The position numbers were made by a program, and so were the translations under genes. The notes below the pieces were generated by a model, which saw only the letters and a list, made by a program, of their open reading frames with translations, was not told the DNA's origin and searched no databases. Positions 7,419 through 13,383 of a stretch of DNA of 20,263 bases are shown piece by piece; positions within the stretch are counted from its first letter, which is position 1, and each line of letters begins with the position of its first letter. This DNA comes from ZC4RG35 sp964388105 (GTDB lineage: Bacteria; Actinomycetota; Acidimicrobiia; Spongiisociales; ZC4RG35): contig CAYLYQ010000036.1 in the NCBI GenBank assembly GCA_964388105.1, positions 1 to 20,263 of the forward strand, read 5' to 3'.

Positions 7419-7955
7419 ATGAGCTTCGGTCAACACCCCGACCTCTCCGCGGAGCTGCGCCGCGCCATGGGGCGGGAGCTCGCGGAAGAAGCCGCCGAGG
7501 ACGAGCGGCTCACGGCTACCTACGACCGCCGAAGGTTCGACATGGCGACAGTCGGCAAGGAGATGGTCAACAAGGGTTCCCGGGTGTCCGTCGTCTACTC
7601 GGGCCACAACTTCAGCGGCTTGGTGGTGGGCGGCGGTGTCGACCACGTCACGGTGGAGGGGTCCGGGCAGACAGCCGACATCCGACTCGACGCCGGCTTC
7701 TGGTCCATCCTTCCCGAAGGGGACATGGCCTCCTCCCGCGGCGGGGTGGCCACTGACGAGACGCTTTTTGCACGGCTCTCCGAGGCCGCAGAGCGCGGCG
7801 GCACGGTCCGGCTCGGCTTGGCAGGCGGTGAGATGGTGATCGGAACCGTCGGCGTGGTTGCCGCGGACCACGTCGAGCTCGTCGACGCGGACGGGCGGAC
7901 GCTCTACGTCCCCAGTGCGCTGATCCTGGCGATCGTCAGGTCTTCGAGTCAATGA
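7419..7955 (+). CDS. Protein of unknown function with two small beta-rich repeats
   Basis: 178 residues from the ATG at 7419; an in-frame GTG at 7389 is less likely. A helical, acidic N-terminus (residues 8-45) is followed by two segments of similar pattern. One is near 52-97 (NKGSRVSVVYSGHNFSGLVVGG onward) and one near 127-172 (GGTVRLGLAGGEMVIGTVGVV onward). The alternating hydrophobic pattern and turn glycines suggest small beta-barrels of Sm or SH3 type, which is inference. There is no signal peptide, membrane helix or catalytic motif. It is divergent from the Tad operon, and its 3' end overlaps the convergent BldC-like gene by 20 nt. Confidence 0.75.
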   Translation: MSFGQHPDLSAELRRAMGRELAEEAAEDERLTATYDRRRFDMATVGKEMVNKGSRVSVVYSGHNFSGLVVGGGVDHVTVEGSGQTADIRLDAGFWSILPEGDMASSRGGVATDETLFARLSEAAERGGTVRLGLAGGEMVIGTVGVVAADHVELVDADGRTLYVPSALILAIVRSSSQ

Positions 7956-8160
7956 CCTCATCCTCGGCGTCGATCGCCGCAGGATGGGCCCGGATGAACT
8001 CGTAGATCTCGTCGCGGAAGAACTTGAAGGTCCTGCCCCCCGGGAGCTTGTAGGCAGGCAATCTGCCTTCCCGGGCGTAGCGCCGGACCATCTGGACGTT
8101 CATCCCGAGTAGCTCGGCTACCTGGGCCGCGTCGAGAATCGGCGGGTAATCCTCAGCCAT
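7936..8160 (-). CDS. BldC-like MerR/excisionase-family DNA-binding protein
   Basis: 74 residues. The core is a winged helix-turn-helix of the HTH_17/MerR type: LDAAQVAELLGMNVQMVRRYAREGRLPAYKLPGGRTFKFFRDEIYEFI (about 9-56, split here by function: recognition helix near MVRRYAREG, wing near GGRTFKF). Small single-domain proteins of this kind include actinobacterial BldC, a developmental regulator, and phage excisionases. No integrase is nearby, so a chromosomal BldC-like regulator is more likely than an excisionase. The ATG at 8160 is preceded by GAGGATGACTC as a possible ribosome site. The 3' end overlaps the convergent 7419 gene. Confidence 0.82.
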   Translation of the reverse strand: MAEDYPPILDAAQVAELLGMNVQMVRRYAREGRLPAYKLPGGRTFKFFRDEIYEFIRAHPAAIDAEDEVIDSKT

Positions 8161-8220
8161 GAGTCATCCTCATCATTCACCTCGATGGTACGAGCGTTGG
8201 GAACACAAGAGAAGAGGGTT

Positions 8221-8255
8221 GTTCCGGGGCGACGGGTCTGCCGGCGCCCCGGAAC
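8221..8255 (-). terminator. Strong hairpin, probable terminator
   Basis: A perfect 11-bp inverted repeat GTTCCGGGGCG / CGCCCCGGAAC at 8221-8231 and 8245-8255 has a 13-nt loop that can pair further (CGG/CCG). Read on the minus strand it follows the gene at 8286-8570 and is trailed by the pyrimidine-rich AACCCTCTTCTCTTGTGTT. It separates that gene from the co-directional BldC-like gene. A second, weaker 7-bp hairpin (CGGCTCC/GGAGCCG, 8257-8263 and 8276-8282) lies just before it. Confidence 0.65.
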
Positions 8256-8285
8256 TCGGCTCCTAAGCGGGCTGGAGGAGCCGCC

Positions 8286-8570
8286 TCATCCTCCCGAAGT
8301 GCTCGTCGTCCCCTCCGGAAGCGTGGTGCCGTCGGGAAGGGACGTCGTGCCATCCGGAAGCGTGGTGCCCTGGGGCAGGGTGGTCGCCGTGCCGGGCTGT
8401 GTGGTCCCGGTCCCGGGCTCCGCGGTCCCTGTCCCGTCGCCGTCTCGTCCGAGGAGCCAGATCACGAAGACGACGGCCAGGACGATCAGGATGGCGGTCA
8501 GGATGTAGGCGCCGTAGGACGAACGGGGGCCGGGGGGTGGCGTTGTCGGTGGTACGGGATCGTAGGTCAT
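8286..8570 (-). CDS. Small single-pass membrane protein with TTLPxG repeat tail
   Basis: 94 residues. A proline-rich N-terminus (MTYDPVPPTTPPPGP) is followed by one transmembrane helix (about 20-41, ILTAILIVLAVVFVIWLLG). The low-complexity tail is built from TTxPxG-like units (TTQPG, TTLPQG, TTLPDG, TTSLPDG, TTLPEG). The ATG at 8570 has AGGAG about 10 nt upstream. It is divergent from the ECF sigma gene. I do not recognise a family. The tail is probably extracytoplasmic and could be a wall-spanning linker, but that is inference. Confidence 0.7.
   Translation of the reverse strand: MTYDPVPPTTPPPGPRSSYGAYILTAILIVLAVVFVIWLLGRDGDGTGTAEPGTGTTQPGTATTLPQGTTLPDGTTSLPDGTTLPEGTTSTSGG
8314..8369. repeat. 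Two copies of a 17-bp direct repeat in the coding tail
   Basis: The 17-mer TCCGGAAGCGTGGTGCC occurs at 8314-8330 and 8353-8369, 39 nt apart (13 codons), with a diverged copy between them. It encodes the GTTLP units of the small membrane protein. In-frame tandem units of this kind expand and contract by slippage. Confidence 0.8.
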
Positions 8571-8626
8571 TGTTCAATGTCTCCTTCGTTGCTCCTTACG
8601 AGTACCCGAATGCCCATCCCGCGAAA

Positions 8627-8655
8627 ACACCGGGTAAACCCTCCCCGCCCGGTGT
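8627..8655. promoter_or_regulatory. Inverted repeat upstream of the ECF sigma gene
   Basis: ACACCGGG at 8627-8634 and CCCGGTGT at 8648-8655 form a perfect 8-bp inverted repeat with a 13-nt centre. It ends 16 nt before the sigma factor ATG, in the divergent intergenic region. It could be an operator or a leader hairpin, and the sequence alone does not decide. Confidence 0.45.
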
Positions 8656-8671
8656 GCGTGTTATCTCCGAG

Positions 8672-9214
8672 ATGACATCACCATCACCAACGAGGAGAAC
8701 CGTCATCCCGTTGAGGAAGAGCACGAGTCCGGTCCCATTCGAGGGCTTCTACAGGGCGGAGTACCCGCAGATGGTGGCTGTGGCCCGCGCCTTCGCCCCG
8801 GACCGATCGGCGGCCGAGGACCTCGCACAGGAGTCGTTCGCCGCAGCTCACCGACATTGGGATCGGATCTCCCGGTACGACGACCCCAGGGCTTGGGTGC
8901 GACGGGTCCTGATCAACCGGGCGACCTCGATGCGGCGCCGCCTGGGGGCGGAACGACGTGCCGTCGCCAGGGCCGGGCACGACCCGCACCGAGGTGTTGC
9001 ACCCGACCTGAGCCCGCCAACCGCTGAGGTCTGGGACGAAGTGCGCCGCCTCCCGCGCCGGCAACAACAGGCGGTCGCGCTCCACTACGTGGGCCAACTG
9101 ACGACCGAGGAGATCGCCGACACCATGGGCTGTTCAGCCGGAGCCGTGAAGTCCCACCTCCACCGAGCCCGCATCACGCTGAGAGACCGCCTCTCCGACT
9201 GGAACCAGGAGTGA
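8672..9214 (+). CDS. ECF RNA polymerase sigma factor, SigE family
   Basis: 180 residues. Sigma region 2 spans about 24-90 (FYRAEYPQMVAVARAF, AAEDLAQESFAAAHRHW, DPRAWVRRVLINRA). Region 4 spans about 120-172 (LPRRQQQAVALHYVGQLT, then IADTMGCSAGAVKSHLHRAR). There is no region 1.1 or 3, as usual for extracytoplasmic-function factors. The ATG at 8672 is chosen because it precedes all conserved sequence; upstream in-frame codons overlap the divergent gene. The stop overlaps the next gene as GTGA, so the two are co-expressed. It probably directs a small stress or envelope regulon, and the signal is unknown. Confidence 0.92.
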   Translation: MTSPSPTRRTVIPLRKSTSPVPFEGFYRAEYPQMVAVARAFAPDRSAAEDLAQESFAAAHRHWDRISRYDDPRAWVRRVLINRATSMRRRLGAERRAVARAGHDPHRGVAPDLSPPTAEVWDEVRRLPRRQQQAVALHYVGQLTTEEIADTMGCSAGAVKSHLHRARITLRDRLSDWNQE

Positions 9215-9966
9215 CCGTGAACGACTTCGAGAACAAGATGAACCGCGCGGCCGAGGAGCTGCGCCAATCGACCAGGTCGCTGACCCCGCCGCCGGCCCCA
9301 GGCCGCCACCTGCTGTCGGCGCCGGCGCGCCGGGGGTGGCTGATATTCGCCGCCGCCTTCGCGGTGGTGGCGGTCACGATCGGGGTGCTGCCGCTGCTCG
9401 ACCGGGATCCGACGATCCCCGTCGGCGGGTCGTCGACGACCTCGCCGGTGGAGCCCCCGAGCACGGTCCCGCCGACCACCGTGGCGACCACGGTGCCCAC
9501 GACGGAGTGCTCAGCCACCGGAGTGCCGGCACCGGACGAGCAGACCGGTCTCCCAGATGTGATAGCAGCCAAGCGCCAGGCCATCATCGACGCCGCCATG
9601 GCCTGCGACTTCGACGCCCTGGTCGCACTCGCGGGCGAGCCCTTCACCACCAGCTTCGGCGGTGGCGACGCAAGCCTGCTCGAGGAGTGGGAAGCCGCCG
9701 GCGAGGGCAAACTCGGCATCCTCCTCCAGATCCTCGACATGTCTCACGCCACGGTCGGGACCGGTGACGGCGACACGTACTACGCGTGGCCGGCCGCCTA
9801 CGCCTACGACAGCTGGGACGACATCACCGACGAGCACATGGAAGAGCTCCGGGCCATCTACACGGACGAGGAGCTGGAACAGCTCTCCCTGATGGGGGTG
9901 TACGCGGGTTGGCGGACCGGGATCCGGGCCGACGGCACCTGGCGATACTTCGTCGCCGGCGACTGA
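9211..9966 (+). CDS. Membrane-anchored partner of the ECF sigma factor (putative anti-sigma or sensor)
   Basis: 251 residues. A short cytoplasmic N-terminus (1-42) precedes one transmembrane helix (about 43-63), a Thr/Pro/Ser linker (70-100) and an extracytoplasmic domain (about 105-251) that may have an NTF2-like alpha/beta layout. The position, directly coupled to the sigma gene, suggests an anti-sigma factor. However, the N-terminus lacks the HxxxCxxC zinc motif of ZAS anti-sigma factors and is short for a sigma-binding domain. The GTG at 9211 gives a GTGA overlap. The GTG at 9217 has CAGGA at better spacing and is an alternative start. Function remains inferred from context. Confidence 0.7.
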   Translation: MTVNDFENKMNRAAEELRQSTRSLTPPPAPGRHLLSAPARRGWLIFAAAFAVVAVTIGVLPLLDRDPTIPVGGSSTTSPVEPPSTVPPTTVATTVPTTECSATGVPAPDEQTGLPDVIAAKRQAIIDAAMACDFDALVALAGEPFTTSFGGGDASLLEEWEAAGEGKLGILLQILDMSHATVGTGDGDTYYAWPAAYAYDSWDDITDEHMEELRAIYTDEELEQLSLMGVYAGWRTGIRADGTWRYFVAGD

Positions 9967-10006
9967 TCCTGGCCGCTCGGCTGGCCGCACCAGCCCTCAG
10001 GAGTGA

Positions 10007-11140
10007 TCACGCAGGAGACGGGGCGGGGTCGAACCCAGTCAAGGGGTCGGCCTCCTCCCTCGTCACCTTCTCCTTCACCACCGGGACCATCTCGCCCAGC
10101 TCGTAGGCCAGCACCACCAGTTCGTCGCCCGACTCCATGCGAAAGCCGTGAGGCGGATTGGCCACGGTGTTCTCACCACGGGTCACGGCGAGCACGGTGG
10201 CGTGGTGCTCGGCGCGCATCAGCGTTGCCAGCTCGGCGGTCGAGAGGCCGACGGCCTTCTCCGGCATCCGCACCCGGTAGAGCTGAGGATCCTCCGTTCC
10301 CGAACCGCCCATGATGTCGGTGACCAGCTCGGCCAGCCCCGGATAGAGAGCCGACCGGGCGAGCAGCCTGGAGGACAGTCGGGATGTGACGAGCAACTCG
10401 TCGACATCGGCACGACGGAAGTGAGGGACGTGGAGCGGATTGTTGACCTCGGCGACGGTCCGCACCTGGGGGGCGATGGACTCGATGGCCAGGACGGTGA
10501 GAATGGAATGCAGGTCGGCCTCGTTGGAGGAGTCGGCGGGGCAGACGATGGCGGCGCGGGCATGCTCGATCCCCGCCCGCTTCAAGTCCTCTTCGGAGGT
10601 CGTGTCGCCTCGGACGAAGTACGCCTTGTCCGTGGGCGCCTTCTCGGAGTCGTGGATGACGACGATGTGCGTGGTGCTCTCGTCAGCGGCCAACTCGTCG
10701 ATCAGATCCCGAGCCGTCGGGTTCCACCCGCACACCACCACGTGGTCCCGGTAGCCGGAAGCGCCCATTCCCTGTCCCTCCTTGAGTAGGTATTCGATGA
10801 CGAAGCCGACGAGGACGCCGGTCATGGTGGCGACGATGGCGACGCCGAAGAGGCCGAGGAGCCACCCGACCACCCAACCGACCGGACCGCCGGCCAGCGA
10901 CGCGTCACCCTGTCCGAGAACGGTGGTCGACGCCCAGTAGACGGCCTGTCCGAGGCTCCGCAGCGTCCGGTCGGTCTCGAAGAACCAGACGACCGCGCTG
11001 GCGACGATGAGCGTGATCGCCAGCGCGGCAAGCAGCGGGCGGAAGAAGCCACCTTCGATGCGCGATGACAACCTGCGGATGTGCCACGCCACGCGCTGCA
11101 CGATCGGGACCTGGACCAGTCCCCGGAGTGGGTTGCGCAT
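10007..11140 (-). CDS. MthK-like RCK-gated ion channel with unusual filter
   Basis: 377 residues. TM1 lies near 32-54, a pore helix and filter near 65-79 and TM2 near 86-117. An RCK N-domain follows from 133 (HVVVCGWNPTARDLIDEL, close in pattern to MthK) and an RCK C-domain at about 285-360. Such proteins are tetrameric potassium channels gated by a cytoplasmic ring. The filter reads TTVLGQGD (72-79) where TVGYGD is standard, so selectivity is uncertain. The ATG at 11140 is chosen because upstream in-frame sequence overlaps the preceding gene. It lies 11 nt after that gene and is probably co-transcribed. Confidence 0.85.
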   Translation of the reverse strand: MRNPLRGLVQVPIVQRVAWHIRRLSSRIEGGFFRPLLAALAITLIVASAVVWFFETDRTLRSLGQAVYWASTTVLGQGDASLAGGPVGWVVGWLLGLFGVAIVATMTGVLVGFVIEYLLKEGQGMGASGYRDHVVVCGWNPTARDLIDELAADESTTHIVVIHDSEKAPTDKAYFVRGDTTSEEDLKRAGIEHARAAIVCPADSSNEADLHSILTVLAIESIAPQVRTVAEVNNPLHVPHFRRADVDELLVTSRLSSRLLARSALYPGLAELVTDIMGGSGTEDPQLYRVRMPEKAVGLSTAELATLMRAEHHATVLAVTRGENTVANPPHGFRMESGDELVVLAYELGEMVPVVKEKVTREEADPLTGFDPAPSPA

Positions 11141-11151
11141 GGAGATGGAGG

Positions 11152-11730
11152 CTAACCCCTGACCACTGGGCGCGATGTATCCCGGCGGGTTATGGAAACC
11201 AGCCAGACGCCGAGCAACGCGCCCAGGGCATTGGCCACCAGATCCAGGGCGTTGTTGACGTAGTCGCCGACGTTGACGTCTCCGATGCTGGCCCCCACGA
11301 ACTCGGCGATCTCCACGACGGCGCCGCCGCCCATGACCGCAAGCCAGACGATGAGCGGCAGACCGGCGTGGCCCCGGGGCGCGCCCGGACCGGTGACCCG
11401 CTCGGTCGCTTCCCAGGCCGCCAAGCTGAGCCCGGCGGCAGCGGCGAAGTGGAACACCTTGTCGAAACCGATGGGGCCGATGATGTCGGACAGGTAGAGC
11501 GTGCTGGCGCCGATCAGCACCACCCCTCCGAGCATGTTGCCCAGCCCCACGATCGAGGCGAGCCAGAGAGCGGTGAGTGACCATTGGACGGTGCGATGGA
11601 GAAAGGCGAACAGCGCGGCCAGCGCGACGTTGATCCCCGTGTAGAGAAGGGCCAGCGGGCTGTCCACCGCCAGGCCGTAGGCGAGGAGTGCGACCGTGTA
11701 GAAGGCGGTGAAACCGAGGAGCGCGCGCAT
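11152..11730 (-). CDS. Polytopic membrane protein, YjdF/DUF2238-like
   Basis: 192 residues with about five or six hydrophobic helices. Conserved-looking loops are FDKVFHFAAAAG (89-100), GAVVEIAEFVGA (136-147) and DYVNNALDLVANALGALLG (156-174). This acidic and histidine pattern between helices resembles the DUF2238 (YjdF) and VanZ-like membrane families, whose roles are poorly known. The ATG at 11730 is preferred over a TTG at 11742. It precedes the RCK channel gene in an apparent two-gene operon, so a link to ion or envelope homeostasis is possible but unproven. Confidence 0.72.
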   Translation of the reverse strand: MRALLGFTAFYTVALLAYGLAVDSPLALLYTGINVALAALFAFLHRTVQWSLTALWLASIVGLGNMLGGVVLIGASTLYLSDIIGPIGFDKVFHFAAAAGLSLAAWEATERVTGPGAPRGHAGLPLIVWLAVMGGGAVVEIAEFVGASIGDVNVGDYVNNALDLVANALGALLGVWLVSITRRDTSRPVVRG

Positions 11731-11783
11731 GAGCGGCGCCAAGCTAGTTAGACGACACGGCCCACGGGTAAGGTCGATACGCG

Positions 11784-12239
11784 ATGACCCAAGAACCCGA
11801 ACAGCCCGAGGTGGAAGCCGCGCCGGTGGAGGAGGAGCCCGACGTCACCGAGCCTTCCAAGCTGATCCGCATCGCCTCGATGACCCGCGCCATGCTCGAC
11901 GAGGCCCGGCAGGCCCCGCTCGACGAAGGTGGCCGGCTGCGCATGGCCGAGGTCCACGCCCGTTCGGTGTCGGAGCTCGAGGAGGTCCTGTCCGACGAGC
12001 TCCAGGAGGAGTTCAAAGAGGTGATGGTGCCCTTGAACACGAGCGGCGCCACCGAGTCGGAGTTGAGGGTCGCTCAGGCCCAGCTCATCGGCTGGCTCGA
12101 AGGCCTGTTCCACGGCATCCAGGCCTCCTTGTGGAGCCAACAGATGATGGCGCAGGCACAACTGGCCGAGATGCAGAAACGGGCGATCGGTCCCCGCACC
12201 CCCTCACCGGAGAACGACTCCTCCGGCCTTTACTTGTAG
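11784..12239 (+). CDS. bpa: Bacterial proteasome activator Bpa (PafE)
   Basis: 151 residues. The family signature LRVAQAQLIGWLEGLFHGIQASL (about 94-116) and the preceding helices (KLIRIASMTRAMLDEARQAPLDE) match the Bpa/DUF2587 family, e.g. Rv3780 of Mycobacterium tuberculosis. Bpa forms a dodecameric ring that opens the 20S proteasome without ATP. The C-terminus is GLYL, where the mycobacterial protein ends GQYL, the gate-opening motif. The acidic, disordered N-terminus is typical. This implies that the organism encodes a 20S proteasome elsewhere. It converges on whiB, the stops lying 12 nt apart. Confidence 0.93.
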   Translation: MTQEPEQPEVEAAPVEEEPDVTEPSKLIRIASMTRAMLDEARQAPLDEGGRLRMAEVHARSVSELEEVLSDELQEEFKEVMVPLNTSGATESELRVAQAQLIGWLEGLFHGIQASLWSQQMMAQAQLAEMQKRAIGPRTPSPENDSSGLYL

Positions 12240-12251
12240 CCCCTCGGCCCC

Positions 12252-12527
12252 TCAGCCGACCTTGCGCTCCCGGACGGCCCGCTCCCGACGCACCCGTCTG
12301 CGCTCGCGCTCGCTGAGGCCACCCCAGATACCGAACTTCTCGCCCATCTCGATGGCGTAGTTCAGGCACTGGTCCCTCACCTCGCACTCGCCACAGATCG
12401 CCTTCGCCTTCCGGGTCGAAGCTCCACGCTCCGGGAAGAAGAGGTCTGCGTCGGCGCCACGGCAGTTTGCGTAGTCCTGCCAAGAGAGCTCACCGACGGC
12501 CAGGGCTTCGATGAGCTTGCTCTGCAT
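12252..12527 (-). CDS. WhiB-family iron-sulfur transcription regulator
   Basis: 91 residues. Cys22, Cys45, Cys48 and Cys54 (C-x22-C-x2-C-x5-C) form the [4Fe-4S] ligand set. The GIWGG turn is at 66-70, followed by a basic tail (ERERRRVRRERAVRERK) for DNA contact. WhiB proteins are actinobacterial redox- or NO-responsive regulators that bind sigma factor region 4. The ATG at 12527 has AGGAGA 4 nt upstream. The promoter region is shared with the divergent sdh operon and contains a perfect palindrome. The paralogue (WhiB1, WhiB2 or other) cannot be fixed from the sequence alone. Confidence 0.93.
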   Translation of the reverse strand: MQSKLIEALAVGELSWQDYANCRGADADLFFPERGASTRKAKAICGECEVRDQCLNYAIEMGEKFGIWGGLSERERRRVRRERAVRERKVG

Positions 12528-12543
12528 CAGGTCTCCTAACAAA

Positions 12544-12557
12544 CGTGTAATTACACG
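12544..12557. promoter_or_regulatory. Perfect 14-bp palindrome at the predicted whiB start site
   Basis: CGTGTAATTACACG is a perfect palindrome. It lies 17 nt upstream of the whiB ATG and covers the transcription start predicted from the promoter at 12562-12590. An AT-rich symmetric site in this high-GC context is a good candidate operator for a dimeric repressor. Confidence 0.6.
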
Positions 12558-12561
12558 CGTG

Positions 12562-12590
12562 ACATTATGGGAGACCGCGCGCGCCGTCAA
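12562..12590 (-). promoter_or_regulatory. Predicted sigma-A promoter of whiB
   Basis: On the minus strand, TTGACG (12590-12585) and TAATGT (12567-12562) are separated by 17 nt, close to the housekeeping consensus. Transcription would start near 12555, inside the palindrome, giving a leader of about 28 nt. Confidence 0.6.
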
Positions 12591-12615
12591 GACCGAGGAC
12601 TGGATTTGTCACGGC

Positions 12616-12643
12616 TTGGAGGCGAAGTGACGAGTGCCATAAT
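12616..12643 (+). promoter_or_regulatory. Predicted promoter of the sdh operon, likely leaderless
   Basis: TTGGAG (12616-12621), a 16-nt spacer and CATAAT (12638-12643) form a plausible sigma-A promoter. The start would fall at about 12649-12652, at the sdhC GTG, and no Shine-Dalgarno precedes that codon. A leaderless mRNA is likely; these are frequent in actinobacteria. Confidence 0.5.
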
Positions 12644-12651
12644 GGGCGGAC

Positions 12652-13383
12652 GTGACCACCACGACCGAGAAGACGAAGCGGGCACCACTCCCCATCGAGT
12701 TCTACCGATCGGCGGTGGGCAAGAAATGGGTGATGGCGGTCTCGGGCGTCCTCATCATCGGGTTCGCCCTCGCCCACATGATCGGCAACCTGAAGATGTT
12801 CCTCCCCGACGTCGACGGGATCCCGGACATCGACATCTACGCCGAGGCCCTTCGGAGCCTCTTCTCCCCCATCGTCCCCCACCACGTCATGCTCTGGCTG
12901 ATGAGGACCGGGCTGATCGTGGCCGTGCTCCTCCACGTCCACGCCGCCTACTCGCTGACGGTGATGAATCACCGGGCCCGGAGCGTCGACTATCACAGCC
13001 CCCGCAGCTACGTGGCGGCCAACTACGCCAGCAGAACGATGCGCTGGAGCGGGACCATCTTCCTCGCCTTCCTGTTGTTCCATCTCGCCGACTTCACCCT
13101 CGGCGTCCAGCCCGCGGCACCTGACGTCTGGGAGCACGGCGAGGTCTACGCCAACTTCGTCGCCTCCTTCCAGCGACCCCTCGTCACCGCCTTCTACGTG
13201 CTGGCCGTCACCCTCCTCGGCGTCCACCTCTTCCACGGGGCCTGGTCGATGTTCCAGAGCGTGGGGATCAACCACCCGCGCTTCAACGCCGCCCGCCGCG
13301 TCTTCGCCATCGCCGTGTCTGCTCTGATCACGGTCGGCTTCGCCATCCCGCCCCTCTTCATCGCCTTCGGACTGCTCAAGTGA
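12652..13383 (+). CDS. sdhC: Succinate dehydrogenase cytochrome b subunit (b558 family)
   Basis: 243 residues with five predicted helices, the fused single-subunit anchor of type-B complex II. Histidines suited to bind haem lie in the helices (AHMIGNLKMF, LLHVHAAYS, LFHLADFTLG, GVHLFHGAWSMFQ). The protein holds the flavoprotein and iron-sulfur subunits at the membrane and passes electrons to quinone. The GTG at 12652 follows a predicted promoter directly. The stop overlaps sdhA as GTGA. Sequence and operon order (C-A-B) resemble the Streptomyces-type enzyme. Confidence 0.93.
   Translation: MTTTTEKTKRAPLPIEFYRSAVGKKWVMAVSGVLIIGFALAHMIGNLKMFLPDVDGIPDIDIYAEALRSLFSPIVPHHVMLWLMRTGLIVAVLLHVHAAYSLTVMNHRARSVDYHSPRSYVAANYASRTMRWSGTIFLAFLLFHLADFTLGVQPAAPDVWEHGEVYANFVASFQRPLVTAFYVLAVTLLGVHLFHGAWSMFQSVGINHPRFNAARRVFAIAVSALITVGFAIPPLFIAFGLLK

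Noticed and set aside
7936..8160. Excisionase of a mobile element
   Set aside because: There is no integrase, attachment site or phage gene nearby; a BldC-like chromosomal regulator fits better.
8314..8369. Possible CRISPR-like repeats
   Set aside because: The repeats are in frame within a coding low-complexity tail, with no spacers of constant length and no cas genes.
8399..8671. Upstream extension of the ECF sigma gene
   Set aside because: It overlaps the divergent membrane protein gene and has no sigma-like sequence.
9967..10006. Bidirectional terminator between the convergent genes
   Set aside because: Only imperfect pairing (TGATCCTG with CAGGAGTGATCA) is visible, too weak to call.
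11141..11584. N-terminal extension of the RCK channel
   Set aside because: It overlaps the upstream membrane protein gene in another frame; the ATG at 11140 precedes the first channel helix.
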